A DNA stretch of 59,114 bases, taken from contig PYJC01000070.1 of assembly GCA_003635255.1 (NCBI GenBank), positions 1-59,114 on the forward strand, read 5' to 3'. The first letter of the stretch is position 1. The number at the start of each line of letters is the position of its first letter. Made by a program: the position numbers and the translations under genes. The notes beneath the pieces were generated by a model. That model was not told the origin of the DNA, made no database searches, and was given only the letters and a program-made list of their open reading frames with translations. Positions 43,226 to 52,482 of this stretch are shown in pieces. The stretch comes from Candidatus Poribacteria bacterium (lineage in GTDB: Bacteria > Poribacteria > WGA-4E > WGA-3G).

Positions 43226-44041
43226 TTAGAATTTCCAGAGACGTAGTGCGGTTTTTCCTAATACCCATTCCCGATCTTCTGGCGTGAAGAAGTCCATCTC
43301 ATCTCTGACGACCGCCAAGGTTTCAGCATAACTCGCCCGACTCAGGCAGACGGGCCAATCGGTGCCCCACATAATCCGCGAACCGCCAAAGGCGTGATAT
43401 ACTTTTTTAACCTGTTCAAACGTGTCCGCCCACGGGTACCCCGTCTTTGAGATTGACCAAGTATGGCTTATTTTAACATAGACGCGCGGAAACCTCGCGA
43501 GATTGAGCAGCAATTCAAGTTTTTCCGGGGCATCCGGTGAGCAGCTCGCCATGTGATCTACCACGACATCAAGATCCGGGTGCTGTTCCAAAAGCGGCAC
43601 GAGATCTACCAAGCGTTCGGCGCCTGTGAGCATCAGCAACGGCACACCGAGTGCTTCGGCACGGCTGAAGATAGGTGGCATCAGCGATCCTGTAAACCAA
43701 TCCCCTGCGGGTCCGACAGAAGGACTCAACCGTACGCCGTGGAAACCGTGTTCTTCGGTCCAACGACTGAGGTGGTCTGGTGCCTCTGGATCTTCAGGGT
43801 TGATCCGACAAACGCCCATGAATTTATCAGGATACCTTTTCATTGCGTCCGCCGCGTAACTATTATCCCACCGGTAGTGGATGACTTGAACGAGGACGGT
43901 TTTTTCAACGTCGTTTGCTGCCATCAATTCCAACAGCATCTCCGCTGTAGCGTCGTCCGTGGGTGGATTTGTTGTCTCTGGTGCCCACGGAAACCGGGGA
44001 TCGTTTTTCCAAACGTGAACATGCGGATCAATAATTCTCAT
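43226..44041 (-). CDS. Amidohydrolase family 2 (TIM-barrel metal hydrolase)
   Basis: A 271-aa protein starting MRIIDPHVHVW, the D-x-H metal motif of family 2 amidohydrolases, with FMGVCRINPEDPEAPDHL, HGFHGVRLSP, LDVVVDHMASC and IMWGTDWPVC (terminal metal-ligand Asp in GTDWP). This pattern is shared by 2-pyrone-4,6-dicarboxylate lactonase-like and sugar-lactone hydrolases; the substrate is not certain. It starts 4 bases after the stop of the membrane protein at 44046, so the two are cotranscribed. Confidence 0.9.
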   Translation of the reverse strand: MRIIDPHVHVWKNDPRFPWAPETTNPPTDDATAEMLLELMAANDVEKTVLVQVIHYRWDNSYAADAMKRYPDKFMGVCRINPEDPEAPDHLSRWTEEHGFHGVRLSPSVGPAGDWFTGSLMPPIFSRAEALGVPLLMLTGAERLVDLVPLLEQHPDLDVVVDHMASCSPDAPEKLELLLNLARFPRVYVKISHTWSISKTGYPWADTFEQVKKVYHAFGGSRIMWGTDWPVCLSRASYAETLAVVRDEMDFFTPEDREWVLGKTALRLWKF

Positions 44042-44045
44042 ATTT

Positions 44046-45038
44046 TTATGACTCCTTCGGTTTTCTGAAGAACCCGTACAGACCTAAAGGTAGACAGTAA
44101 AGTAGAATCAGAATGTGCAGGCTAAAGCCCGTGACGGTCGCTACCGCTACCGATGTCCCAAAATGTGTTAGCAACCAGACGAACGGGAACTCTGTTGTCC
44201 CGAAGTTGCCAATTGTTTGAACAGGTAACAGGTTAAAAATATTGGTAAATGCGAGTGCGAATAACACCTGAAGCATTGGAACATCAACACCCATTTCGAC
44301 AACGAGATAGCACTGAAATCCGAAACGGATCACGAGGCACGCTAAGGAGTAGGTCCATACCTCCAGAAACCGCTGATTCGATCGGAATGCCGTTAGTTCT
44401 TGAAATACTGCCAACCCCTTGTTAACTACCCACGAAACAGATCGTTTTTCAAGACGTAATAGCGGACTCGCGCATCGGTCAGCGAGTTTCATACAGGCGT
44501 TTGGCGCGACAGAAACGAGGACGAAAACTGTAATCAAAGCACTTCCTATTAGAAGGAGCGAGAGATACAGGAACGTCACTGTGAACGAATTCGGGAGTTC
44601 ATTCCGCAGGAGCCAAACGGTAGCAATCACTAAGCCTATCAGTAATATCAGATCAATCAGACTCGCCACCAGCAGCGAAGCGATTCCCTGTGTTGCGTCT
44701 ACCTTCTGCCGACGTTGCATCAGATAGACATAAGAGACATCCCCTGTCCGCATCGGGAGGATGTTGCCCCAAAAGGTATGCAACGCTAAAATTGGAAAGA
44801 GTTGATAGACCCTGACCTCCAGATCAAGCAGTGCTCGGAACCGTAAGGCTTTCGCTAAGACCAACAAGCAGTAGCATGCGAACCCGATGAAGAGTGCCTC
44901 TATAGATAATCGGCTCAGGGTTTGTGGTATCTGTTGAATGTCAATCTCTTTTAAGAGAAAGTAGGCTATGATGACTGCCAGTACCGTCGGTAAGCCGAAT
45001 TTGGTAACCCGTCGGAATAGTTCTCTGTTCAAAGGCAC
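44046..45038 (-). CDS. UPF0104/lysylphosphatidylglycerol synthase TM-region family membrane protein
   Basis: About 330 aa with roughly eight transmembrane helices. Characteristic segments: LRFRALLDLE, the LPMRTGDVSYVYLMQRRQKV loop, and IGNFGTTEFPFVWLL. This is the flippase-like domain of AglD/YbhN/UPF0104 proteins, associated with lipid or lipid-linked substrate movement. The frame is open to 45113, but TTG 45113 is itself the -35 TTGACA of a promoter whose start site would be near 45078. I therefore place the start at GTG 45038. The Shine-Dalgarno is weak. Confidence 0.78.
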   Translation of the reverse strand: MPLNRELFRRVTKFGLPTVLAVIIAYFLLKEIDIQQIPQTLSRLSIEALFIGFACYCLLVLAKALRFRALLDLEVRVYQLFPILALHTFWGNILPMRTGDVSYVYLMQRRQKVDATQGIASLLVASLIDLILLIGLVIATVWLLRNELPNSFTVTFLYLSLLLIGSALITVFVLVSVAPNACMKLADRCASPLLRLEKRSVSWVVNKGLAVFQELTAFRSNQRFLEVWTYSLACLVIRFGFQCYLVVEMGVDVPMLQVLFALAFTNIFNLLPVQTIGNFGTTEFPFVWLLTHFGTSVAVATVTGFSLHILILLYCLPLGLYGFFRKPKES

Positions 45039-45084
45039 ACTCGCTATAAATGAATTATGGACGATCTGTATACTTTGATAATTT

Positions 45085-45113
45085 ATGGTATACGTTATAA
45101 GTTTAAATGTCAA
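45085..45113 (-). promoter_or_regulatory. Promoter of the UPF0104-amidohydrolase pair
   Basis: On the minus strand TTGACA (45108-45113), 17-base spacer, TACCAT (45085-45090). It overlaps the open 5' end of the reading frame, which argues for the internal GTG start at 45038. Confidence 0.6.
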
Positions 45114-45166
45114 GCGTAAATGGGGAATAGTTATTGGCTTTCAGCAGTCGGTTGTCAGAAAGAATC

Positions 45167-45189
45167 GGGATTCGGAGATCCCTCCTACA
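45167..45189. repeat. REP-like hairpin followed by CTCCTACA
   Basis: GGGAT-tcggag-ATCCC stem followed by TCCTACA, minus-strand signature GTAGGA. It follows a decayed heptamer run (45128-45160) in the gap between the divergent genes. Confidence 0.6.
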
Positions 45190-45226
45190 AGAGAATTGGA
45201 CAATTTTGCTTTCTGGTAAAAAAGAT

Positions 45227-45255
45227 TTGCTTTTTAGATGGATATATTCTATAAT
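45227..45255 (+). promoter_or_regulatory. Promoter of the MFS transporter gene
   Basis: TTGCTT (45227-45232), 17-base spacer, perfect TATAAT (45250-45255), about 57 bases before ATG 45312. Confidence 0.7.
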
Positions 45256-45311
45256 GTAAGTCTATCGTATAATTGCTTGATTTCCATAGGAACGTGGTCT
45301 CATTTCACTTC

Positions 45312-46538
45312 ATGAAAAACAATCAAGATTCCTCAAAAACATCTACTCGGAAACAGTTCTATTTCCTGACGTTATCCCATACCGTTCTTGATTCCTACGC
45401 GACCCTACTATCACACCTACAACCACTCCTGCTGGACAAGTTAGCCACAGCTGCGACACGGAATAGTTTAGCGGGGAACTTCGTTGCAATTTACAGCGTA
45501 TTTAGTTCATTCGGTCAGATCGTCTTTGGGTGGCTGTCAGATCGGGTGCAGACAGTGCATTTTCTGACAATCGGTGTTGGGTTTAGTGCAATCGGTTTAA
45601 GTTTATTGTGGCTTGCGCCCTCCCCTAATGTCGTGTACCTACTGTTAGCTATCGGCGGTATTGGAATTGCCGCCTTCCATCCGCAGGCGACGACTTACGC
45701 CGGTGTGCTTGCCTCAGAGGGGCGCGGGATGGGGATCTCCATTTTTCTTACAGGCGGCAACATTGGACGCGCACTCGGTCCGTTGGTCCTGTTGTTCATT
45801 CCGTACCGTTTCGGCTTGGAATACCTCGTTTGGGAGATGATACCGGGGCTACTTGTGGCACTGCTGGTGCCGAAAGTCCTGAGATTCGAGAAGGAACTTG
45901 ATTTAACTGCCTCCACTCGCGGAACGCCAAACGAGGAACGAATCCCGCAAGAACCGCTTTGGACTGTTGCTTCCCCGCGGATGTTGCCACTCATCGTACT
46001 CTTCATTATTGCGGCAATCCGAACCGTTACACTCACTGGTATAGAAACCTTTCTTTCTGTCCATTTAGCCGATCAAAACTACTCAGACCAAGGACGTTCT
46101 CTGGTCCTCGCGCTCTTTATCTTCGCGGGGTCTATGGGTATTTTGTCAAGTGGGTGGCTTATGAGTCGTATCAACACTTATGTGCTGTTATTGGTATCGC
46201 TTCTCGGTGCCCCCCCACTTCTTTACTGGTCGTTGCACACTGACGGGTTTAGTTTTCTCGCGCTCCTCTTTTTAGGCAACGTCATTCTCACGAGTTCCAT
46301 AACCGTTAACATTGTCCTTGCGCAGATCATGTTGCGCGGACACGAAAGCATCGCCTCCGGTTTGATGATGGGTGCAGCATGGGGTGTCGGCGGATTACTG
46401 AATAAAATTGTGGGTGTTCTGGGAGATCAATACGGTTTGCCGATTGTGTTAGACGGATTGGTGATGCTTCCGTTGGTGCTCGCGCCGCTCCTGATCCTGT
46501 TACGCGATCAGCCAGACTTGTCGAAGCCGAGTGTGTAA
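45312..46538 (+). CDS. MFS transporter, fosmidomycin-resistance (Fsr)-like
   Basis: A 408-aa inner-membrane protein with about twelve helices. LTLSHTVLDSYATLLSHLQPLL at the N-terminus and GWLSDRV (the loop 2-3 MFS motif) are typical of the Fsr branch, as are AAFHPQATTYAG and TGGNIGRALGPL. Fsr-type transporters export fosmidomycin and related compounds in E. coli; here the substrate is open. ATG 45312 is used because the frame upstream begins with TTG 45273 and includes no hydrophobic or conserved part. Its end converges on the PorV-like gene 9 bases away. Confidence 0.9.
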   Translation: MKNNQDSSKTSTRKQFYFLTLSHTVLDSYATLLSHLQPLLLDKLATAATRNSLAGNFVAIYSVFSSFGQIVFGWLSDRVQTVHFLTIGVGFSAIGLSLLWLAPSPNVVYLLLAIGGIGIAAFHPQATTYAGVLASEGRGMGISIFLTGGNIGRALGPLVLLFIPYRFGLEYLVWEMIPGLLVALLVPKVLRFEKELDLTASTRGTPNEERIPQEPLWTVASPRMLPLIVLFIIAAIRTVTLTGIETFLSVHLADQNYSDQGRSLVLALFIFAGSMGILSSGWLMSRINTYVLLLVSLLGAPPLLYWSLHTDGFSFLALLFLGNVILTSSITVNIVLAQIMLRGHESIASGLMMGAAWGVGGLLNKIVGVLGDQYGLPIVLDGLVMLPLVLAPLLILLRDQPDLSKPSV

Positions 46539-46546
46539 AATCGCCC

Positions 46547-47674
46547 TTAAAAATTCCATAAAAGACTCAAAAAGTGCGTACTAATCAAATCGCCAAAGAG
46601 GAGCGCGTAATCAAGGCGAAATTGGCGAAGTTGGATGCCGATGCCGCTTGTAAGGCGACTGTCGCGGTAGCCGACGCGGATCGCCAACGGTTTGCTAATA
46701 TGATACTCAACGCCGAGATGCATCTGCCCGCCATAGCGTTGCTGCCACTGATAGGAGAGGATCAGTTCTCGATTGAAAAGCGTGTTGGCATACGCCACCC
46801 CGATGTTCCAATTCGCAGGAATGGACTCCTTGGGAGCAGATTCGGTATTCCAAGTTAGGGTTGTCTTTGAAATGTCTTGAAGGTTCATGCCAAAGGAGAG
46901 GCTACCGAAGTCTTCCAATCCGAAAAGTGCATTGAAATCCGGTAACCGGATAAGTATGCCTGCATCGAAACCGTATCCCCAACTCCCGTAATTGTAGATG
47001 TCGAGATCACCGCCGCTCAGACGTTGTGAAATGAATTTTGTGTTCACACCGACCATAAACTCTGGCGGCACTGAATCCCTACCAAAATTATCCCACCACG
47101 ATTGACTGACAATCCAACGCGTGGCGAGAGTCAAAACATAAGCGTTTTCACTGTCGTTTAGGTAACCTGTTGGCGTAAAGTCGGATTCTCGGGGTCGATT
47201 TTTAGCAAGATTCCGGCGTTCGTCGGCACTTATGTTTGGGTCGAAGGCTGGAATGAGCGGATAGATCGGAATATCATCCACACCTGCCCGAATCCACGAG
47301 AGTCCGAGGTTGAGTTTCGGAAGGATTTTCGTGGTGCCGCTGACATAGTTGAACGCGCCTAACCCTGAACGCCGTGCGGCGTGCATGAGACATAATTGAT
47401 ACTTATCGGTAACACTCGCAATACCCGCAGGATTCCAATAGGCAGCGGTTGTATCGTCGGCGATGCTTACATAGGCGCCGCCTAATCCAAGGGCGCGTCC
47501 GCCAACACCATTTGTTAAGAAATCGCCGGTATAGTTTTCGGCGACAGCAGGTAAAACCGCGATACAAAAACATCCGATGAGTATGCCAACAAAGTGGATG
47601 AAGTCTACTGTGTTAGGTTTTTGTTTTTTGTATTTAATCAATTGGTTTCTCTTTTCGCTTTGTGAACGGCACAC
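46547..47674 (-). CDS. PorV/PorQ-family outer-membrane protein (UPF0164-like), second copy
   Basis: About 375 aa. A signal helix (FVGILIGCFCIAVLPAVAENY) is followed by the family opening GVGGRALGLGGAYVSIADD and AYWNPAGIASVTDKYQLCLMH, then a beta-barrel pattern ending LSLLWNF. It is related to the gene at 25410 (both share GLGGAYVS/GMGESQVA-ADD-WNPAG). No ATG precedes the signal peptide. The choices are GTG 47674, inside a REP-like repeat, or TTG 47641 with AGAG upstream; the start is uncertain. It lies 12 bases downstream of the FGE-like gene. Confidence 0.8.
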   Translation of the reverse strand: MCRSQSEKRNQLIKYKKQKPNTVDFIHFVGILIGCFCIAVLPAVAENYTGDFLTNGVGGRALGLGGAYVSIADDTTAAYWNPAGIASVTDKYQLCLMHAARRSGLGAFNYVSGTTKILPKLNLGLSWIRAGVDDIPIYPLIPAFDPNISADERRNLAKNRPRESDFTPTGYLNDSENAYVLTLATRWIVSQSWWDNFGRDSVPPEFMVGVNTKFISQRLSGGDLDIYNYGSWGYGFDAGILIRLPDFNALFGLEDFGSLSFGMNLQDISKTTLTWNTESAPKESIPANWNIGVAYANTLFNRELILSYQWQQRYGGQMHLGVEYHISKPLAIRVGYRDSRLTSGIGIQLRQFRLDYALLFGDLISTHFLSLLWNF

Positions 47675-47693
47675 GGAGCGTGCCTACTACTTT
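47666..47693. repeat. ACGGCxxACGGA...TGCCTACTAC repeat, copy 1
   Basis: Reads acggcacacggagcgtgcct followed by actacttt. It forms a GGCACAC/GCGTGCC hairpin with CTACTAC on one side, GTAGTAG on the other strand. It covers both the FGE-like stop codon (47687-47689) and the GTG start of the PorV-like gene. Copies 2 and 3 are at 57380-57447. Confidence 0.65.
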
Positions 47694-48472
47694 GCGTCGC
47701 GCGCGCAACGAAACCCAACATCGCTACTTAAAAGTGAGGGTTTCTCAGCGAGTCGATTTGCGATGCGGACGCTTTTTGCGTTGAAACTCCATGACCCACC
47801 ACGTACGACACGTTTTTCTTTGCCTACCCCAACATTCGCAATAACCTGTTGGATGTCTTCAGCACCGGCAATCGGGTTGTCTCGGGGTGCATCTGCGTAA
47901 AACTTTCGCTGATACGTATCAAGACACCACTCCGCTACGTTCCCAGACATATCGTGCAACCCATAGCCGTTGGCAGGATATGTTCCGACAGGTGTTGTCC
48001 GTTCATCATGCGCGCCAGACTTTGTGTTTTTGTTGTAATTTGCTCTGCTGGTATCAATCGCATTGCCCCACGGATAGTCCTGCGCTATTAATCCGCCTCG
48101 TGCGGCTTTCTCCCATTCGGCTTCCGTGGGTAACCGCTTACCTGCCCATTTTGCATACGCCATCGCATCGTGCCAACTGACCTGAACGACCGGGTGCTGA
48201 TCGGTCGGCGAGGTGCGCGCCGTCGACTTTGGTAGCGGTCGGTGCCCTGTGGCTTCAACAAATCGCTTATATTCCGCAACCGTCACTTCATGTTTATCGA
48301 TATAGAAGGCATCAAGATAGACGGTATGCACGGGTTTCTCATCGCGTTCACCGTTGTTACTTCCCATTTGGAACTCGCCTGCTGGAATCAGCACCATATC
48401 GGGTGCTTGTAAAGAGAGACTCGCGGGAACGCAGAAAGCACTACAGAGTAAAACCGATAAGATGATTTTCAT
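47687..48472 (-). CDS. Formylglycine-generating enzyme-fold (SUMF1-like) secreted protein
   Basis: A 261-aa protein with signal peptide (IILSVLLCSAFCVPASLSL). Full FGE-sulfatase fold: MVLIPAGEFQMGSN, YLDAFYIDKHEVTVAEYKRF, PVVQVSWHDAMAYAKWAGKR, LPTEAEWEKAARGG, YGLHDMSGNVAEWCLD, KRVVRGGSWS and VGFRCARD. True FGEs use a cysteine pair for oxidation; here only isolated cysteines are seen (WCLD, FRCARD), so a binding or other role is possible. ATG 48472 overlaps the phytanoyl-CoA dioxygenase gene's TAG region (TAGTGATG). Its stop codon lies in a repeat. Confidence 0.87.
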   Translation of the reverse strand: MKIILSVLLCSAFCVPASLSLQAPDMVLIPAGEFQMGSNNGERDEKPVHTVYLDAFYIDKHEVTVAEYKRFVEATGHRPLPKSTARTSPTDQHPVVQVSWHDAMAYAKWAGKRLPTEAEWEKAARGGLIAQDYPWGNAIDTSRANYNKNTKSGAHDERTTPVGTYPANGYGLHDMSGNVAEWCLDTYQRKFYADAPRDNPIAGAEDIQQVIANVGVGKEKRVVRGGSWSFNAKSVRIANRLAEKPSLLSSDVGFRCARDAK

Positions 48473-48474
48473 CA

Positions 48475-49338
48475 CTACACTCTATTCAAATCGAAGGTGT
48501 TCCAATAGTATTGATACTGCGTCGATTTCCAATCCGTATAAATTTCATCCCAAGCCATCCGATTGAAATGCGGTAAAAGTGAACCTTCTGTGACTGGTTT
48601 CGAGCATCCTTGATAGCGGTAATCTACGGAAAGGCGAATCCGATCAGGGCTCTGGTTCGGGAGTGCCTTGTGAACGGCATGACTATGAAAGAAAAGCGCG
48701 TCGCCAACCTCGTAATCCGCCCCTACCCAGCAAAGTCCTTCAGTCTCCAAGGGTGCCGTATCTATACCGAGTCCACCTGCGCCAAACGCCGGTTTTACGG
48801 GATATATGCCGCCGCGATGCGAGCCAGCGAGTACGATCAATCCACCCATGTCTTTTGGGCAGGTGCCAAGCGGTATCCATGCGGTATAGGTCTCCTCAGT
48901 CCCTCGGATATGGATGAAATCCTGGTGTGCGGGCGTTGTGTATTTAGTGTTTTCCGGGAACATAATTCTTCCAATATTCCGCGGATGCACGAGTGTCTTC
49001 TCGCCGAAGAGTTTGTCCAACATGTCCAAGATCGCTGGATGGTGTGCGAAGGCGTGGAAGGATTCCAAGCACTGGAATTCGTCTAACACGGGCCAATAGC
49101 CGTCATCGCCTTCCATGTAGGGACCGCCGGTGCGAATGCCATCCATGAGTGCTTCCCCACCTTGTGCCCAACCGTGTCGGTGACAGATTTCCAAGAAATC
49201 TCGACGCAAGTTAGAGATAGAATCTTCATCAATCAAGCCCTTGAAAAAGAGGTAGCCATCTTGCCTCGCCTGCTCTTGCAGCTTATCGGGTTGATCTAAG
49301 AATTCATTTGAAACAGTAAAGGATTCAATCCGTGCCAT
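48475..49338 (-). CDS. Phytanoyl-CoA dioxygenase family protein (PhyH)
   Basis: A 287-aa Fe(II)/2-oxoglutarate oxygenase. Metal ligands: HQDFIHI (H-x-D) and the distal His in FFHSHAVHKALPNQSPDRIRL, where Arg would bind 2-oxoglutarate. DMGGLIVLAGSHRGG is the typical core strand-turn. The family hydroxylates small molecules, often lipids or natural products; the substrate is unknown. ATG 49338 follows AAGGAG by 7 bases, and a textbook promoter lies at 49383-49412. It heads an operon with the FGE-like and PorV-like genes. Confidence 0.92.
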   Translation of the reverse strand: MARIESFTVSNEFLDQPDKLQEQARQDGYLFFKGLIDEDSISNLRRDFLEICHRHGWAQGGEALMDGIRTGGPYMEGDDGYWPVLDEFQCLESFHAFAHHPAILDMLDKLFGEKTLVHPRNIGRIMFPENTKYTTPAHQDFIHIRGTEETYTAWIPLGTCPKDMGGLIVLAGSHRGGIYPVKPAFGAGGLGIDTAPLETEGLCWVGADYEVGDALFFHSHAVHKALPNQSPDRIRLSVDYRYQGCSKPVTEGSLLPHFNRMAWDEIYTDWKSTQYQYYWNTFDLNRV

Positions 49339-49382
49339 AAAGTTGCTCCTTACTCACGAAAACAGTTGTAGATGTTAAGGAT

Positions 49383-49412
49383 ATTATAGCAACAAAGCGG
49401 CTGGTATGTCAA
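49383..49412 (-). promoter_or_regulatory. Promoter of the PhyH-FGE-PorV operon
   Basis: On the minus strand perfect TTGACA (49407-49412), 18-base spacer and perfect TATAAT (49383-49388). The 319-base gap up to 49657 also holds a heptamer run (about 49412-49430), a small aggatt/aatcct hairpin and AT-rich DNA before the divergent gene; nothing else is recognisable. Confidence 0.75.
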
Positions 49413-49657
49413 CCGTTGTCAGTTGTCAAAGTCAGGATTGAAAATCCTTCTTGCTTGCCACCTGTCCGTTATAGCATTACCGATTAGTTGTAAATCGTTT
49501 CAATCTTCTTCAAGAAATTACAATTTATGCACAGTTGCGTTGTCGCAATTTCTTACCCGTAATTTTGGAAATGTGATACAATTCGGGCAGTGTCTCGTGA
49601 ATATGAAAATGTCCGGACTCATAATGAAAGCGTCCCCTCAATTTTAGGAGAGAATTT

Positions 49658-50839
49658 ATGCTTAGCATCAAACACCTCGAAACGATTCCATTGAACGTGC
49701 CTTTCTATCATGAACGGGTCAGTCGACACATGCACCGCGCATTAACGCACGGTGAACGGGTCCACGTTTATCGTGTTGAACTCAGCAACGGTGTTGTCGG
49801 CTACGGCGAAAATTTATCAGATGAATCGGCAAATATTGCGCAATTGATCGGACAAAACGCGTTTGCATGTATGAACGATGACAGCGTCGGGTTCGGCATC
49901 CAGATGTCGCTTTTTGATGCAGTCGGCAAATCGGTGGATGTGCCTGCCTACAAACTTATCGGACCTAAAGTTCGCGATAGGTGTCCGATTTCGTGGTGGG
50001 ATATTGATATGCCGCCAGAGGATTGGGTCGCGGAAGTCCAAGAATCGGTGAAACGCGGATACACATCTGCGAAACTGAAAGCGCGTCCGTGGCGCGACAT
50101 CTTCGCGCAGGTGAACGCCGTTGGCGATGCGGTCCCCGCAGACTATAAGCTCGACATTGATTTCAACGGGTTCCTGCGGACCGCGGATAACGCTATCCCT
50201 GTCTTACAGGAGTTAGACAAACACCCAAACGTCGCTATCTATGAGAGTCCGTATTATCTGGGTACGGATGTAGAGGGTGCAGCACGATTGCAGGCGGTTG
50301 TTGAAAAACGGATTGTGGAGCATTTCAATGAATCCTGTTTGCACGCGCGATGTTGTGGCGGATTTGTTGTCGGTGGTGGTGTGAACTCGCTGCGGCGAAC
50401 GAACGCGCTCTGTGCTTCGTTTGAGCAACCCTACTGGCTCCAGATGGTCGGCACGGGGATTACAACGGCGTATTCAGTGCATCTCGGTGCGGTGCTATCG
50501 CAAGCGGATCTGCCAGCGATTACGTGTCATGAATTGTGGGAATCGGACCTGCTCGAAACGCGGCTTCTTGTGGTTGAAGGGACAATAGAAGTTTCGGAGG
50601 CACCCGGATTAGGTATTACAGTTGACGAGGCAGCATTGACAGAATATCGTGTGGATCCATCTACGCCGACACCGCAGCAGTTGTTCAATCAGACGGATTA
50701 TACGTGCAGGGTGCATATCCCGAATGAAAGCGGCGGCGAGACTGTCCACGATTTTGATAACGAGGGTGTCTATTATCCGGCGTTTAGTGAAGGCGAGTAT
50801 CCGGGGTTTGTGCCTGGGGTTTGGATGGAAGTGGTTTGA
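49658..50839 (+). CDS. Mandelate racemase/muconate-lactonizing enzyme family protein (enolase superfamily)
   Basis: A 393-aa protein. N-terminal capping domain (KHLETIPLNVPFYHERVSRH ... VYRVELSNGVVGYGENL), then the barrel with GYTSAKLKARPWRD (KxK-like position), LDIDFNGFLR (metal-ligand Asp), IYESPYYLGTD (Glu), and a late helix region. The usual third metal ligand and catalytic Asp-His pair are not obvious, so it may be a divergent or non-racemase member. ATG 49658 follows TAGGAGAG. Probably an acid-sugar dehydratase-like enzyme; the substrate is unknown. It is divergent from the PhyH operon. Confidence 0.85.
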   Translation: MLSIKHLETIPLNVPFYHERVSRHMHRALTHGERVHVYRVELSNGVVGYGENLSDESANIAQLIGQNAFACMNDDSVGFGIQMSLFDAVGKSVDVPAYKLIGPKVRDRCPISWWDIDMPPEDWVAEVQESVKRGYTSAKLKARPWRDIFAQVNAVGDAVPADYKLDIDFNGFLRTADNAIPVLQELDKHPNVAIYESPYYLGTDVEGAARLQAVVEKRIVEHFNESCLHARCCGGFVVGGGVNSLRRTNALCASFEQPYWLQMVGTGITTAYSVHLGAVLSQADLPAITCHELWESDLLETRLLVVEGTIEVSEAPGLGITVDEAALTEYRVDPSTPTPQQLFNQTDYTCRVHIPNESGGETVHDFDNEGVYYPAFSEGEYPGFVPGVWMEVV

Positions 50840-50858
50840 AGGCGAAGCGATCCTTGAT

Positions 50859-52460
50859 CTAAACAGATGAAGGTTGTTCCTGCATCACAGGAATGACGTA
50901 ACTCCGAATTGTCAGACCATCTATTATCTCTGTCTCAACGCGCGGTGTGGGATTGTTGCGATGATCAAATACGACATAATATCCTTTCGACACCCCTTCT
51001 AATTTGAGATACGCAGCGAGTTGTTTCTTGCCTGCCTGATAATATCTGTTGCCTTCCCATATCTTTGTCTCGACGATGTATTTGCGTTGGCTGTGGGCAA
51101 TAAGGAGGTCTATCCTTCCGCGTCCGGTTTGCACTTCAAGGAACATATTGGCACCGACGATATGGACAAAATGGTCCAGATAGGTGTAAAGAAGATGTTG
51201 ACCGATATATTCTTGTGGCGTGTCTGGTACTTGTAAAATACGGAAGCCGACACGTGCGATGAAATCTTGGAAGTTATCAAGGAGTGCTTCTATCTTAATC
51301 ACACCGTCTGGTGTAAGGTAATCAATGAAATCATCACCGTTTTCTTCAGAGAAGTATTCCCCTTCCAGTCCGTTCAATGTCGGCTTGAACGCTTGCAGAA
51401 TGCGATGTTGATAGATGGGATTGACAATCTTACACATGCCGTCAGGACCCTTCGTGATTACACCATACATGGAGAGTTCGTCCATAATCTCGTCATCTGG
51501 GTTAAAACGCAAACCTCTCTCATAAGAAGCGATTCTCATCAGCATTTTTTCAAATCGGCGATCCCGACGGATATTGGTGAGGAGATGTCTAATGTTGGTA
51601 TTCCCTTCTTCAAGGAGTTGGGTGTGCGCTTTTGAAAAGTGCACCATCGCAATTGTTTCGTTTTTGGGAACATTCATCTCCTCGGTGAGAATTTGCGCGC
51701 ACCGATTGACGAGAAATGGTTGTCCAGCAGTCTGTTTGTGGATAGCGGTGATAACTTCTGGAACGAAGGCTTGACCTACTTCATTCGTATACTGTTCAAG
51801 TAATTCATGGACTTGCGCGAGTGTGAAATTGGGCAAATGGAACTCATCTTGGATGTTGAATGGAGAGATTGACCGGTCGTAGTTGAGCTGCGTAATGTTT
51901 TTAACCCCAACAATACCGACGCTATAAGGACATCGGAGACCTGATTGGTCGAGGTAAATGTAGCGGAGCGAGTGAAGGAAACCACGAACAGCGTCTGGCG
52001 GAATGGCATCAAACTCGTCAATAATGAGGACAACTTTTTGGGAATTATCATGCTGTGGTAGAAAATTGACCAGCTGCCCAAAGAACTCCATCATTGAAAC
52101 CTGATTTGTTACCTCTGTGTTATCCAAAAATTGGCATAACGCCTCAGAAGGCGTGGCCCCACGTTTCTCAAAAACGTCTTCAATCTCCTCGCAAAACCTT
52201 CTATAGAAAGAGATGTAAAAATCAGAGGCGGAGCAGTCCACATACAACTCGAAATTCAATTGAATTGGGAAATACGCATCTGCTATGAGCGTATTGATAG
52301 CGGTGCGGAAGAGGGTCGTCTTGCCGGTCTGTCTCGGTGCGAAGAGAACGATGTATTTGCCTTTTTTTACGCGGTCAACAAAATCCGCAATCTCCTCGGT
52401 GCGCGAGACGACGTAGTTCTCTGCAGGATTTACGGGACCTTGGGTTCCAAAAGTTCTCAT
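50859..52460 (-). CDS. AAA-like ATPase fused to a PD-(D/E)XK nuclease domain
   Basis: A 533-aa protein. N-terminal P-loop NTPase: Walker A FAPRQTGKTTLFR (about 40-52), Walker B VVLIIDEFDAIPPDA (about 143-157), and a sensor-like VGIVGVKNITQL. A winged-helix-like middle (DELSMYGVITKGPDGMCKIV) follows. The C-terminus is a PD-(D/E)XK nuclease core: GRGRIDLLIAHSQRKYIVET (Asp; Glu of E-T-K), then KIWEGN and a helix. It belongs to the broad 'AAA-like/ATPase with DUF234-type nuclease' group seen in mobile and defence regions. It starts 22 bases after the Mrr-like gene's stop, so the two form a pair. Substrate DNA is inferred from the fold. Confidence 0.82.
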   Translation of the reverse strand: MRTFGTQGPVNPAENYVVSRTEEIADFVDRVKKGKYIVLFAPRQTGKTTLFRTAINTLIADAYFPIQLNFELYVDCSASDFYISFYRRFCEEIEDVFEKRGATPSEALCQFLDNTEVTNQVSMMEFFGQLVNFLPQHDNSQKVVLIIDEFDAIPPDAVRGFLHSLRYIYLDQSGLRCPYSVGIVGVKNITQLNYDRSISPFNIQDEFHLPNFTLAQVHELLEQYTNEVGQAFVPEVITAIHKQTAGQPFLVNRCAQILTEEMNVPKNETIAMVHFSKAHTQLLEEGNTNIRHLLTNIRRDRRFEKMLMRIASYERGLRFNPDDEIMDELSMYGVITKGPDGMCKIVNPIYQHRILQAFKPTLNGLEGEYFSEENGDDFIDYLTPDGVIKIEALLDNFQDFIARVGFRILQVPDTPQEYIGQHLLYTYLDHFVHIVGANMFLEVQTGRGRIDLLIAHSQRKYIVETKIWEGNRYYQAGKKQLAAYLKLEGVSKGYYVVFDHRNNPTPRVETEIIDGLTIRSYVIPVMQEQPSSV

Positions 52461-52482
52461 TTTTCTTTCTCTTGTGGCTTCC

